From contig NZ_NFIN01000002.1 in assembly GCF_002161765.1 (NCBI RefSeq), forward strand, positions 164,658 through 228,657: 64,000 bases of DNA, read 5' to 3'. Both the position numbers and the translations under genes were made by a program. The notes beneath the pieces are model-generated. The model made no database searches and had not been told where the DNA came from. It saw nothing but the letters and a program-made list of their open reading frames with translations. This document shows, piece by piece, positions 35,685 through 44,624 of the stretch (position 1 is its first letter; each line of letters starts with the position of its first letter). This DNA comes from Bacteroides sp. An322. GTDB taxonomy: Bacteria > Bacteroidota > Bacteroidia > Bacteroidales > Bacteroidaceae.

Positions 35685-35744
35685 AAAAAAAGAGTCTGCC
35701 TTCAAAGTAATATCAGATTTTATTTTGGAGGCAGACTCTTTTTT
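35685..35744. terminator. Bidirectional terminator
   Basis: AAAAAAGAGTCTGCC (35685-35699) pairs perfectly with GGCAGACTCTTTTTT (35730-35744). It has T-tracts on both strands and lies between the convergent DHH gene (plus) and the esterase gene (minus). Confidence 0.9.
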
Positions 35745-35771
35745 ATTATTTACCATTAGGAAGTTGAATAT

Positions 35772-36764
<993 letters not shown>

Positions 36765-36813
36765 TCATCATAAAAGTTTGTTTATGAGGGGTATTTATTT
36801 GTGTAGTATATCA

Positions 36814-37365
36814 TTATAATTTCCCGTTACAGAAATCCATATTCTCGTGATTGCATTTTGCCGCATCCCGAATCTCTCTCAGAAACAAGCGTGCGCACAT
36901 TTCGGCATCGTCTCCCGCACGATGGTGTAGTCCGTAAGGTATTTCGAATTGATTGCAGAGGTAATCCAGTTTATTGCAATCAAAGTTATAAAGCTTTCGG
37001 GCAGCACGGAGCGAGCAATAATATGTGATGTCCGGTTTTTCGATATTATAAAACTCCAATGAATGGCGGATGCATCCGATATCGAAAGCGGCATTATGTG
37101 CCACGAGCACAGGGCACTCTTTCAAGTATTCAGCTATTTTTGCCCATATTTCAGGAAATTCTGGTGCATTTGCCGTATCGTTCGGACGTATCCCGTGAAT
37201 CTGTATGTTCCAATAACTATAATAATTGCCTTCCGGACGGAGCAGCCACGAACGAGTTTCTGCAATCTTCCCATCACGTACCACACAAATGCCCGCTTCG
37301 CAAATGGAAGTCCGTCTCCTCGTAGCGGTTTCAAAATCAATGGCTATAAAGTTTACTTCTTGCAT
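36814..37365 (-). CDS. DnaQ-like 3'-5' exonuclease
   Basis: This 183-residue DEDDh exonuclease resembles DNA polymerase III epsilon. Exo I is AIDFETAT (Asp10, Glu12), Exo II is LVAHNAAFDIGCIR (Asp), and Exo III is HHRAGDDAEMCARLF (His and Asp). The stand-alone form is widespread in Bacteroidetes and could proofread or trim DNA or RNA. The promoter is a full consensus match. It is not in an operon with its neighbours. Confidence 0.93.
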   Translation of the reverse strand: MQEVNFIAIDFETATRRRTSICEAGICVVRDGKIAETRSWLLRPEGNYYSYWNIQIHGIRPNDTANAPEFPEIWAKIAEYLKECPVLVAHNAAFDIGCIRHSLEFYNIEKPDITYYCSLRAARKLYNFDCNKLDYLCNQFEIPYGLHHRAGDDAEMCARLFLREIRDAAKCNHENMDFCNGKL

Positions 37366-37408
37366 GAGGTATCCTCTTTCTTTTTGTAAAAACGCATCAT
37401 ATTAACGA

Positions 37409-37439
37409 CAAAGTTACGCATTTCGTTGTAATCGGCAAA
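37409..37439 (-). promoter_or_regulatory. Promoter of the DnaQ-like exonuclease gene
   Basis: Minus strand: TTTG (37439-37436), 19 bases, TAACTTTG (37416-37409). This is an exact consensus match, about 44 bases before the ATG at 37365. Confidence 0.7.
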
Positions 37440-37554
37440 ATTGTTATTAACTTGTGGATAGCATAAGAGGTATACAGAGTCTTTTTAAGATAAGTGATAG
37501 ACAATTGGATATTGACTCAATTATTTTATCTATTATTTTCATATATAAGTTTTC

Positions 37555-37593
37555 AATAATGGCAGGGTGTAGAATACACATCCTGTCATTATT
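37555..37593 (-). terminator. Possible terminator hairpin of the 62-residue protein gene
   Basis: AATAATGGCAGG-GTGTA pairs imperfectly with TACACATCCTGTCATTATT (37575-37593). It lies 17 bases after the stop of 37610-37798. The T-tract is weak, so the call is tentative. Confidence 0.45.
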
Positions 37594-37609
37594 ACGACTT
37601 TAGTACCAA

Positions 37610-37798
37610 TTATTTGATTTTCTTAATATCAAATGATGGATTTGCACCACTTTCTTTTTCAATGCCTAATTGATTTTTGAAAGCATCGAAAATTTCTTTA
37701 CTTGTCGGTCTGTTACAATTTATAACAATTTGAACTGAAAGCCCCTTAGCGTATTTTTTCCAAGGAGTCTTAACCGTTACTTTCCATGCGTAAGACAT
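37610..37798 (-). CDS. Small hypothetical protein (62 residues)
   Basis: A compact basic protein, starting MSYAWKVTVKTPWKKYAKG. The alternating pattern of the first half (KGLSVQIVINCNR) suggests a small beta sheet, followed by one helix (TSKEIFDAFKNQLG). There is no signal peptide. It has its own ORF, a hairpin downstream and no overlap with other genes, so I take it as real. I do not recognise a named family. It borders the accessory island. Confidence 0.6.
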   Translation of the reverse strand: MSYAWKVTVKTPWKKYAKGLSVQIVINCNRPTSKEIFDAFKNQLGIEKESGANPSFDIKKIK

Positions 37799-38020
37799 AT
37801 TTTAATAATTTAAGGAATTAAACATTAAGTTGATATGTATCAGAGATATGTTCCCAAACACATTTATTTTCTTGAATTGATTTATCACGGCAGCTAAATT
37901 AAGTTTTGGGGAATTATACTCACATACATCATGGAAATTGCATTTTAAATGTTAAATTTTTATTAGGATATGCATTTTTTGTTTGGGTAAAGTTGGAATT
38001 ACTTGAAACACTTGTTTTCA

Positions 38021-38620
38021 TCATTCTAAATAGAGCAAGTGTATTCGCTCTTTCCGTAACAAATACCCTTCGTCCATTATGCTGGCATTGGAAAAAGTAA
38101 TGTCGGCGTGGTCGATTGTTCCATAATCAGAATGGATATGTCCGAACAGATGAAGTTTAGGTTTAATGGAATTGACTTTCTGCCATAAATCATCACTTCC
38201 GTAATGATACTTGTCATCATAATCAAGGATGCCTAATGGAGGGCAATGTGTAATAAGGACATTTGTATCAGTAAGAATGGCTTGGATATAATGTTTATCT
38301 TTCCCTTCGAGGGCATCTTCTACAAACATGGGCATTCCGTAGAATTTTACGCCATCTATGCAGATGCTTGAATTGCAGAGATAGTGGCAATTTTTATCCA
38401 AACCGGATAACGTTGCGCCATATAGGCAATTGTCGTGATTGCCAGCAATGAAAATCTTGTGTCGATAAGGTAAGTCACAAAACCAATTGAGAAAATCTAT
38501 CGTTTCCTGTTCCGTACCTACTATGGTGAAGTCTCCGGAATGGATGAGGATATCTGCATTGGGCAAATCGGTGAGTTGCCGATGCTGGTTATGTGTGTCT
38601 GAAAGATGGAGAATGGTCAT
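38021..38620 (-). CDS. Calcineurin-like metallophosphoesterase
   Basis: This 199-residue, two-metal phosphoesterase has the complete motif set: LHLSDTHNQH (DxH), ILIHSGDFT (GD), FIAGNHDNCL (GNHD), VLITHCPPLG and LFGHIHSDYG (GHxH). It is about the size of YfcE-type or nucleotide-directed phosphodiesterases. It starts nine bases after the stop of the PD-(D/E)XK nuclease gene, so the two form an operon. In defence islands such enzymes can act on nucleic acids or nucleotides; the substrate here is unknown. Confidence 0.92.
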   Translation of the reverse strand: MTILHLSDTHNQHRQLTDLPNADILIHSGDFTIVGTEQETIDFLNWFCDLPYRHKIFIAGNHDNCLYGATLSGLDKNCHYLCNSSICIDGVKFYGMPMFVEDALEGKDKHYIQAILTDTNVLITHCPPLGILDYDDKYHYGSDDLWQKVNSIKPKLHLFGHIHSDYGTIDHADITFSNASIMDEGYLLRKERIHLLYLE

Positions 38621-38629
38621 AACTTCAAT

Positions 38630-39778
38630 TTATGTATTTTGGTAACATTCAATGATTTTTAAGCCATTGCTATAGAGCTGAGAATCCATTATGCTTTTTA
38701 TTATTTTTTCTCTGATACTATCTTGATTTAATAATTCATCAGTTTCAAATCGGATTGTATTTTTTTGAAAATGCCACCCCCAATTTTGAGGTGTTGATTG
38801 TTCGTCTGGTACAATGCCTTTTTCTTTTAAAAGATCTTTATGAGATTCAACGAATTTCAGCATGTCTCCTTTTACTTCTAAATACATATCAATACGACAT
38901 CCATTGGCTTCATAATTCCATAGAGAGACATATTTAAGAGTCAGCATTATTTGTCTTGAATATTCATTATAGTAATAATAAGTAAAGCGATTATTATCTT
39001 TAGCTTCAACACTTAAATATAAGCATCTATTTTTTAACAGAGTGTTTATATTTTCTTTGTCTTGCTTATCTTTACCTTCTATGGAATTACGGATATGATT
39101 AATCACATTTGAGTGAATTTCAGATAATCTGTTAATCTTTATTCGATTACTTTCATTTTGATAGTAAAACTTTAATTCTTCTTCGTTCATGGCGTATGTT
39201 TCATTGTAGATGTTTTGGATAAATTCTTGTAAAAGAAGTAAACTTTTTGAATCTGCAGATTGAAAATATGTAGGGATGTTTTTAATTATTTCATTAGCAA
39301 ATTCTTTATGAGTGATATTAATAAATATATTCGTATTTTTTATTGGTACTAATGACAAAATCACTCCTCTTTTATTAATCTCAGGCACTTTTACACTTTC
39401 CCAATAAGATGAAAGATCATTATAGACTCCTGCATAAACTTTATTTTCGATAATCAATGCTTCTTCTTCGTTTTTGATTAAAAGATCTATTCGTTTTTTA
39501 TCATCGTTTGTTTTTTCACGGGTAATGGTGAAACTTTCTAATTTTAATGGTTTTAAGCCAGACTTTTGTTCGATTAAGGCATTGAATGAGTCAATAAACA
39601 GACGACCAAGTTTGTGTTTCTCTTTTGGATTGAAGAAATAAGCATAGATGTCTGACCAACTATTTTCACGATGATTAATGCCAGCAATATCCAGCAAGGT
39701 TCTTTGTCGTGATCGCTTGGGTGGGATATACTTGCACCCCGAAAGCCATGAACTTAATTCTTGTAAGCTATTATCCAT
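38630..39778 (-). CDS. PD-(D/E)XK nuclease family protein
   Basis: This 382-residue protein of the PDDEXK_4 group has an N-terminal helix with RENSWSDIYAYFFNPKEKH (Glu38 region) and the nuclease core Asp98 in RIDLLI and Glu111/Lys113 in LIIENKVYAG. The C-terminal half (about 200-382) is a separate helical and beta region with WGWHFQKN. It is visibly AT-richer than the flanking housekeeping genes, with many AAA and ATA codons, suggesting acquisition. It has its own TACTTTTG box and is the first gene of an operon with the metallophosphoesterase. The target is unknown. Confidence 0.88.
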   Translation of the reverse strand: MDNSLQELSSWLSGCKYIPPKRSRQRTLLDIAGINHRENSWSDIYAYFFNPKEKHKLGRLFIDSFNALIEQKSGLKPLKLESFTITREKTNDDKKRIDLLIKNEEEALIIENKVYAGVYNDLSSYWESVKVPEINKRGVILSLVPIKNTNIFINITHKEFANEIIKNIPTYFQSADSKSLLLLQEFIQNIYNETYAMNEEELKFYYQNESNRIKINRLSEIHSNVINHIRNSIEGKDKQDKENINTLLKNRCLYLSVEAKDNNRFTYYYYNEYSRQIMLTLKYVSLWNYEANGCRIDMYLEVKGDMLKFVESHKDLLKEKGIVPDEQSTPQNWGWHFQKNTIRFETDELLNQDSIREKIIKSIMDSQLYSNGLKIIECYQNT

Positions 39779-39806
39779 AAATATTAGTTATAAAATTAGG
39801 GCTAAG

Positions 39807-39814
39807 CAAAAGTA
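39807..39814 (-). promoter_or_regulatory. -7 box of the nuclease/phosphoesterase operon
   Basis: Minus-strand TACTTTTG (TAnnTTTG), about 29 bases upstream of the nuclease ATG at 39778. No clear -33 TTTG. Confidence 0.4.
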
Positions 39815-39877
39815 GTTATTCTCAAGTATATATGAGAAATGGATGTGTTAAAATAGGTTGTTCCTTATTCTTTTGAG

Positions 39878-40738
39878 TTAATTATTCAATATGGATTTTA
39901 AGTCATGCTGTAACATTTCAATCTCGTCATATCCTGTGGTATGCAATCCTTCATTAAGTATGTTTGTCCTGAAAGCAATACCTGTTCCTTTGCATAGCAA
40001 AGTTCCGATATGCAGCATCAGTTTATACAGTTGGTGGCCTTGAATATGCAAATAGGCATTTTGGGGGTTCAAAGTTCCATTTGCATTTGCCGGTTCTTCA
40101 GTCAGTCCACTTATGGCGGTGTCAAATAAAGATTGAACGGTTTTCAAATATTCTTTGCCGTTATCAGCTAAATCAGTACGTTTAGGCTGCAAGGGAATAC
40201 AAGCATTGAATTTTGATACATTCCACAGCTGATTGATGTGACAATCCGCACTGTATCGAATCAGATACAACAACGGCTGATAAACGATTCTTGAAAACGA
40301 TGTCAGAAATGCCTGTGTATCAAAATCTGTCTCCGTTTGTACTTGCTTTATACGTTCTTTGAGATGAGAAGCCTCGCATAAGTGATTCTCCCAAGAATAA
40401 GTATATGTTTGGGCTATGAAGTTCTTTGCTGAAAGTTCAGTTTCGCCCCTTAACAAGCGTAAATCACTGTCTATGCAGATAAAAAAACGTGTAGTGAGGT
40501 ATGGTCTGAACTTCAGACATTGCTCGCATCCGCGTGTATCCTTTCCGTCATTGCTTTTGCTGAAATACAGGTAGCGGTAACGTCCCGGTTTGATACTTTG
40601 AAGCTGGTAATTCCAAAAGGTCTCGTCTTCTTTATCTTCCAAATGTACCACTGCCTGGTAACGTCCTGTCAAGGCAAGGTTCCGATAAAGCTTAGCTTGC
40701 TTCTCTATCCAATTGGTTCTTTCCATACGCCGTGTCAC
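39878..40738 (-). CDS. DUF4435 protein, TOPRIM-type (PARIS AriB-like)
   Basis: This 286-residue protein has the DUF4435 layout: an acidic motif VVHLEDKEDETFW (Glu34), a Gly at 70 (GCEQCLKFRPY) and an FFICIDSDLRLL motif (Asp90, Asp92). This resembles the Glu and DxD metal site of TOPRIM/OLD nucleases. Next come NFIAQTYTYSWENHLCE and a helical C-terminal half. In PARIS systems the homologous AriB is the effector released from the AAA ATPase AriA when a phage anti-restriction protein is sensed. Here the start is a GTG that overlaps the ATPase stop by four bases (GTGA); an ATG at 40726 is an alternative. The defence role is inference. Confidence 0.82.
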   Translation of the reverse strand: MTRRMERTNWIEKQAKLYRNLALTGRYQAVVHLEDKEDETFWNYQLQSIKPGRYRYLYFSKSNDGKDTRGCEQCLKFRPYLTTRFFICIDSDLRLLRGETELSAKNFIAQTYTYSWENHLCEASHLKERIKQVQTETDFDTQAFLTSFSRIVYQPLLYLIRYSADCHINQLWNVSKFNACIPLQPKRTDLADNGKEYLKTVQSLFDTAISGLTEEPANANGTLNPQNAYLHIQGHQLYKLMLHIGTLLCKGTGIAFRTNILNEGLHTTGYDEIEMLQHDLKSILNN

Positions 40739-41454
40739 TTTGTGATTTGTTCCATATACCAGACTTTATCACCCCATCCATCTCCAAACAGAGCGGGGGA
40801 ATGAGTCGTAATGAAAAACTGTGCATTCGGATTGAAATGAACTAACAGGTTGATGAGCTCAAATTGCCAATCTATATCCAGTGAGTTTTCCGGTTCATCA
40901 ATCAAAACGATGGATTTACGTTGACCTAATAAGAATACACGGAGTAAAATCAACAGTACTTGCATCTCTCCAGAAGAAAGTGCTCCCACAGGTAACGTAC
41001 CGTTATCCGTGATTACAGAGAACTTGCTTCCCTCTATTTCTATCCGTTTGTTGGTTAAAGCGAATAAGTCATTAATTGTTTTCTGAAAATCAGCAATCTG
41101 TGTTTTTAAATCTTCTTGTTCTTTTGCAGAACTATCTATCATGGACATACGAAGGCTCATTAGCGAAGGACCGGTTTTCATGTCATAGATGAAATATTCC
41201 AGGTCTTGTGCTAATGCAGTAGCAGTCTTCCGCTTATCTCTCATTGAAATATTATCAATGGAAGGCAGATAAACGATGTCTCCATTTTGTTTATTGTTAT
41301 CAGCCGTCAATGACTTGTAGAGGTTATTCAGAAATGTGGTTTTACCACTTCCATTCACTCCCATAATAATGTTGACATCGGGATGTGCCGGAAACTGAAC
41401 CTTCTGTTTTTCCCAAAGGTCGATATTTACTTCCGATATTCTTGACAGTGACAT
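40735..41454 (-). CDS. AAA ATPase of ABC/OLD type (PARIS AriA-like)
   Basis: This 239-residue ATPase has Walker A GVNGSGKTT (Lys38), the ABC-type signature LSSGEMQVLLILLRVF, Walker B KSIVLIDEPENSLD and a switch His in FFITTHSPALFGDGW. A short helical stretch (LKTQIADFQKTINDLFALTNKR) stands where longer relatives have a coiled coil, so it is compact compared with described AriA proteins. I use the ATG at 41454 (MSLSRISEVNIDLW); an ATG at 41517 would add 21 residues without family resemblance. It is followed by the DUF4435 gene with a four-base overlap, which is the PARIS order. Confidence 0.85.
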   Translation of the reverse strand: MSLSRISEVNIDLWEKQKVQFPAHPDVNIIMGVNGSGKTTFLNNLYKSLTADNNKQNGDIVYLPSIDNISMRDKRKTATALAQDLEYFIYDMKTGPSLMSLRMSMIDSSAKEQEDLKTQIADFQKTINDLFALTNKRIEIEGSKFSVITDNGTLPVGALSSGEMQVLLILLRVFLLGQRKSIVLIDEPENSLDIDWQFELINLLVHFNPNAQFFITTHSPALFGDGWGDKVWYMEQITK

Positions 41455-41648
41455 ATATTCTGTTTTTTGATTACTATTATCATAATCATCACTTCGTCTT
41501 GGTCGATGAGCAGGCATTCCAATTGCTGGAGTAAGTCGTTCAGATAGCGTTCTATATCCTCAGCGTTTGTAATCGTCTTAATTAGGCAAATTCTTACGCA
41601 TATTGACTTAGTCGCGACGCAAGACAGTTTCTTAATAAACTCGAACAA
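41427..41648 (-). other. Open frame ahead of the ATPase gene, possible gene remnant
   Basis: An open frame overlaps the ATPase start, with the segment TITNAEDIERYLNDLLQQLE. It reads like the helical C-terminal end of a larger protein (perhaps a helicase or restriction subunit), but I cannot identify it. It has no good start codon and its first codons overlap a promoter-like box, so it may be a decayed gene end or a leader sequence. Confidence 0.25.
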
Positions 41649-41653
41649 AAGTA
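41646..41653 (-). promoter_or_regulatory. -7 box of the ATPase/DUF4435 operon
   Basis: Minus-strand TACTTTTG. With the ATPase start at 41454 the leader would be long, about 185 bases; it would be about 120 with the upstream ATG. Confidence 0.35.
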
Positions 41654-41773
41654 AGTATAAAATATGTAATTGGCAAGCTTATGACAAAAATCTTTGTAAT
41701 CGCGCCACGCGGTTCTTTCATTTAAGAGGTAGTTTTGAATTTCTACAAAAAGTTTTTTCCGCAGATATTATAG

Positions 41774-42127
41774 AACAATACGCCCGCCGAAGACGTAAAC
41801 GATTTGTATAAGGAATTGGGCGATTGCCTGACACAACTGGAGGAGTTGACCTATCGGATTAACCATACCAACATGCAGACCGTGCATGAAGGGGAGACAT
41901 TGACACGGATGATTGCCCGGAAAGACATCCTTACGTTGCGCATATCCGTTATGCGCGATGTCTTGAGCCACGTCATCGAGAATGACCGTTACGGACGGAA
42001 TGAAATCAAGTACATACGCACGATTGATGTGCCTGCATTCCGGAAAGAAATGGACGCTTATGCCAAACGGCTCAGGGAGTTGGACTTGAAACTCCAAAGT
42101 CTGAACTGGACGGTAGATTTAATTTGA
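41774..42127 (+). pseudogene. DIP1984-family (septicolysin-like) gene, 5'-truncated
   Basis: The frame from 41774 to the stop at 42127 encodes 117 residues that match the central and C-terminal part of the DIP1984 family: PAEDVNDLYKELGDCL, LEELTYRINHTN, TLTRMIARKDILTLRISVMRDVL and RELDLKLQSLNWTVDL. An in-frame TAG at 41771-41773 directly precedes the conserved NNTPAED segment. The usual first 35-40 residues (MKLAEAL...) are missing, and I cannot find them in other frames upstream. The break lies beside the ATPase operon, so the island probably joined the chromosome here. A short product from an internal TTG is possible. Confidence 0.75.
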
Positions 42128-42590
42128 GAGAACAGGTGTAGTTTCATTCGAATAGTGGCGGCGTTCTTCTGTTGTCTTTTTGAGAAAGATACAGAGAGAA
42201 AAACAAACAACTTATGAGCAAAGGTGATTTGCGGGTCGTGTTATCGTGCATTTCCAGCATAGCGCACAAACGCAAAGTGCATATGCACCAGAGAGGTTGC
42301 ATTACAGCGCATTACCATACGTCGACTATTCTGATAAGGAACGAGGGTGGGATGAGGGGAAATCACATTCGTCTTGTACATGTCAATGAAATAATCTGTG
42401 TAATCCGTGGTGGAAACCGATAAAAATGCATACATTTGCAGAAATGCTAAATGTGTAGATAAACGAAGCAGGGTGCATCGGCTGATGAAGCAGGGTAAGA
42501 AGGCTGATGCAGCCGTATGCGTCGGGCGATGCAGCCGTATGTCTTTTTGACAGTATCTTTCTGTCGTTTTGGCGGAAATCTAAAAACAAT
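42128..42590. other. Intergenic region with repeat words, no gene supported
   Basis: About 460 bases between the DIP1984 remnant and the serine hydrolase gene. It contains an isolated half of the AATCTGTGTAATCCGTGGTG phrase (about 42389-42414), an AAAATGCATAC word (42423-42433) also seen at 18564, and the element at 42475-42541. A 69-codon open frame at 42214-42423 has no family resemblance and is not called. Confidence 0.5.
42475..42541. repeat. GATGCAGCCGTATG repeat element
   Basis: The word GATGCAGCCGTATG occurs at 42506-42519 and again at 42528-42541, 22 bases apart. It is preceded by a related GGCTGATGAAGCAGGG stretch (42480-42495). It is a sequence cousin of the perfect hairpin at 18570-18629 (GATGAAGCCGTATG) but arranged as direct repeats. 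It lies about 50 bases before the serine hydrolase ATG. Confidence 0.7.
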
Positions 42591-43760
42591 ATGCGTATGT
42601 CTTTATCAAGGAAAAAGAAATGGCTTTGTGGGAGTATTGGGACGGTGCTTTTGCTTTCCGTAGTTTATATGTCCTTGCCTTATTATGCCCGGCAGGCTTT
42701 GGTGCACTGGATGCCTGTGATTGATGATTTGGAGACTTTCCACCGGAACGTGGTGCATCATAATCCCGGTGATGTCTGGCATTGGGAGCGGGCGGAGAAC
42801 TATAACCGCTATCGGCTCCTTCCGGCTGATTCGGCTTACCTGGATAGCCTGCATACCGTTTCTTTCTTGGTTATCCGGCACGATAGTATTTTGTTCGAAA
42901 GTTATCGGGACGGGTGGAACGATACGCTGACCTCGAATCTGTATTCGGCTACGAAAACGATAGTGGGGCTTCTGACCGGCATCGCGCTGGATGAGGGGAA
43001 GATACATAGTCTGGACGATAAGGTTTCGCGCTACATCCCTTCTTATACCAAAGGTATGCAGGCGGATGTTACGGTTCGGGATTTGCTTACGATGAGTGGA
43101 GGTATGGCATGGGACGAATCGTATGCTTCGCTTTTTTCGGTCATGACGCATGGTTATTACGGGAATGACTTGTATCGGCTGGTGACCGGACTGGAGGTGA
43201 CAGACCGCCCCGGTGTGCAATTCTCGTATCGGAGCGGAGAAACGCAACTTTTGGCATTTGTCCTTGAAACGGCTACGGGAGAGACGTTGAGCCGGTATGC
43301 GGAAGAGAAGTTATGGAAGCCGATGCAGGCGGAGCGGGATGCCTATTGGTTATTGGATAAAGAGGGAGGTGATGAGAAAGCGTTTTGTTGTTTTCATACG
43401 ACCGCCCGTGATGTGGCACGTTTCGGAAGGCTGATGCTGCATCGTGGAAATTGGAACGGGGAGCAGCTTGTGTCGCAAGCCTATATGGACGAGATGCTCC
43501 GTCCGGCTTCTTACCTGAAAGACCAATGGGGGAGGGATTCGCTTAATTACTATGGTTTGCAGACCTGGATTATGCATTACCATGGCGAGGCAATCCCTTG
43601 CATGAGGGGGATGTTAGGGCAATACATTTACGCTATACCATCGGAAGACGCGATTGTGGTACGCTTAGGGCGCAAGCGGCATGATGTCTACGAAGGCCCC
43701 TTCACGGTAGATATGACCCGGTATTTGGATATTGCGAGAAGGATATTGGCAGGTGGTTAA
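42591..43760 (+). CDS. Membrane-anchored serine hydrolase (class C beta-lactamase family)
   Basis: The product has 389 residues from the ATG at 42591; an ATG six bases further is possible, and the longer in-frame extension runs into repeat DNA. An N-terminal membrane anchor (WLCGSIGTVLLLSVVYM, about 12-28) is followed by the beta-lactamase/6-aminohexanoate hydrolase fold with catalytic SATK in LYSATKTIVGLLTG. The second motif is FSYRSGETQLLAFVLE, and the rest is GDEKAFCCFHTTARDVARFGRLML. It acts outside the cytoplasmic membrane. It could hydrolyse amides or esters of conjugated compounds. It precedes the steroid-type operon by 88 bases, so linkage is possible but not shown. Confidence 0.88.
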   Translation: MRMSLSRKKKWLCGSIGTVLLLSVVYMSLPYYARQALVHWMPVIDDLETFHRNVVHHNPGDVWHWERAENYNRYRLLPADSAYLDSLHTVSFLVIRHDSILFESYRDGWNDTLTSNLYSATKTIVGLLTGIALDEGKIHSLDDKVSRYIPSYTKGMQADVTVRDLLTMSGGMAWDESYASLFSVMTHGYYGNDLYRLVTGLEVTDRPGVQFSYRSGETQLLAFVLETATGETLSRYAEEKLWKPMQAERDAYWLLDKEGGDEKAFCCFHTTARDVARFGRLMLHRGNWNGEQLVSQAYMDEMLRPASYLKDQWGRDSLNYYGLQTWIMHYHGEAIPCMRGMLGQYIYAIPSEDAIVVRLGRKRHDVYEGPFTVDMTRYLDIARRILAGG

Positions 43761-43848
43761 TTTGTATGATTTTGTGGGTTTTTCCGTAAATCCGTGCTTT
43801 ATTTCGTGGTTTTGATGTATCTTTATTGCCGTTTAAAAATCTGAAGAC

Positions 43849-44619
43849 ATGGAGCAGGAAACTTTTCATCTTTTCTTGTGGGTAATGTCGGGCATCGCCT
43901 TGCTTGTATTTATTGCCCTTTACTTTGTAAAAGCCGGTTATGGCATATTCCGTACACCTTCGTGGGGATGGTCTATCAATAACAAGGCGGCATGGGTGCT
44001 GATGGAGTCGCCTGTGTTTGTTGTGATGCTTGCCTTATGGGCTTGTAGCGGGGTAGGGGTTGCGTTGCCTCAGTTCTTGTTCCTGTTGCTTTTCTTGTTG
44101 CATTATTTCCAGCGTTCGTTTGTTTTTCCTTTTCTGATGAAAGGGAAAAGCAAGATGCCGGTGGCTATTATGGCGATGGGTATCGTCTTCAATGTGTTGA
44201 ACGGGATGATGCAGGCAGGAGGTCTTTTTTATTTTAATGGGAATGTACCTACCGGAATCGGATGGAGCTATTTGTCGGAACCGCATGCGCTCATCGGGCT
44301 TCTCTTGTTTTTTATCGGAATGGGGATAAACTTGCACTCCGACCATGTGATTCGGACGTTGCGTAAGCCCGGCGATACTCGTCATTATCTTCCGCAGAGG
44401 GGGATGTACCGCTATGTTACTTCTGCCAATTATTTCGGGGAACTGGTGGAATGGACGGGATTTGCCGTACTCACGGCTTCGCCTGCCGCATGGGTGTTTG
44501 TCTGGTGGACGGCTGCCAATTTAGTTCCACGTGCCAATGCCATTTATCATCGGTATTGTGATGAATTCGGTACGAAGGCTGTAGGAAAACGGAAACGGAT
44601 TATACCTTATATATATTGA
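43849..44619 (+). CDS. 3-oxo-5-alpha-steroid 4-dehydrogenase-like membrane reductase
   Basis: This polytopic membrane protein of 256 residues, about six helices, is of the steroid 5-alpha-reductase family. The C-terminal block is diagnostic: GMGINLHSDHVIRTLRKPGD, then YLPQRGMYRYVTSANYFGELVEWTGFA and a last block with FVWWTAANLVPRANAIYHRYC, equivalent to the NADPH-binding part of SRD5A enzymes. These reduce the delta-4 double bond of 3-oxo-delta-4 steroids to the 5-alpha (allo) form. Such genes have been reported in gut Bacteroidales that convert 3-oxo-delta-4-lithocholic acid to allo bile acids. It is the first gene of a tight operon with an OYE flavoprotein and an SDR. Confidence 0.9.
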   Translation: MEQETFHLFLWVMSGIALLVFIALYFVKAGYGIFRTPSWGWSINNKAAWVLMESPVFVVMLALWACSGVGVALPQFLFLLLFLLHYFQRSFVFPFLMKGKSKMPVAIMAMGIVFNVLNGMMQAGGLFYFNGNVPTGIGWSYLSEPHALIGLLLFFIGMGINLHSDHVIRTLRKPGDTRHYLPQRGMYRYVTSANYFGELVEWTGFAVLTASPAAWVFVWWTAANLVPRANAIYHRYCDEFGTKAVGKRKRIIPYIY

Positions 44620-44624
44620 AAAAT

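Noticed and set aside
37906..38100. 64-codon plus-strand ORF before the metallophosphoesterase end
   Set aside because: It overlaps the 3' end of the phosphoesterase gene on the other strand and lacks any recognisable start or family.
42214..42423. 69-codon ORF on the plus strand
   Set aside because: It reads through repeat words (AATCTGTGTAATCCGTGG), has no family resemblance, and has a cysteine/histidine-rich composition typical of chance frames.
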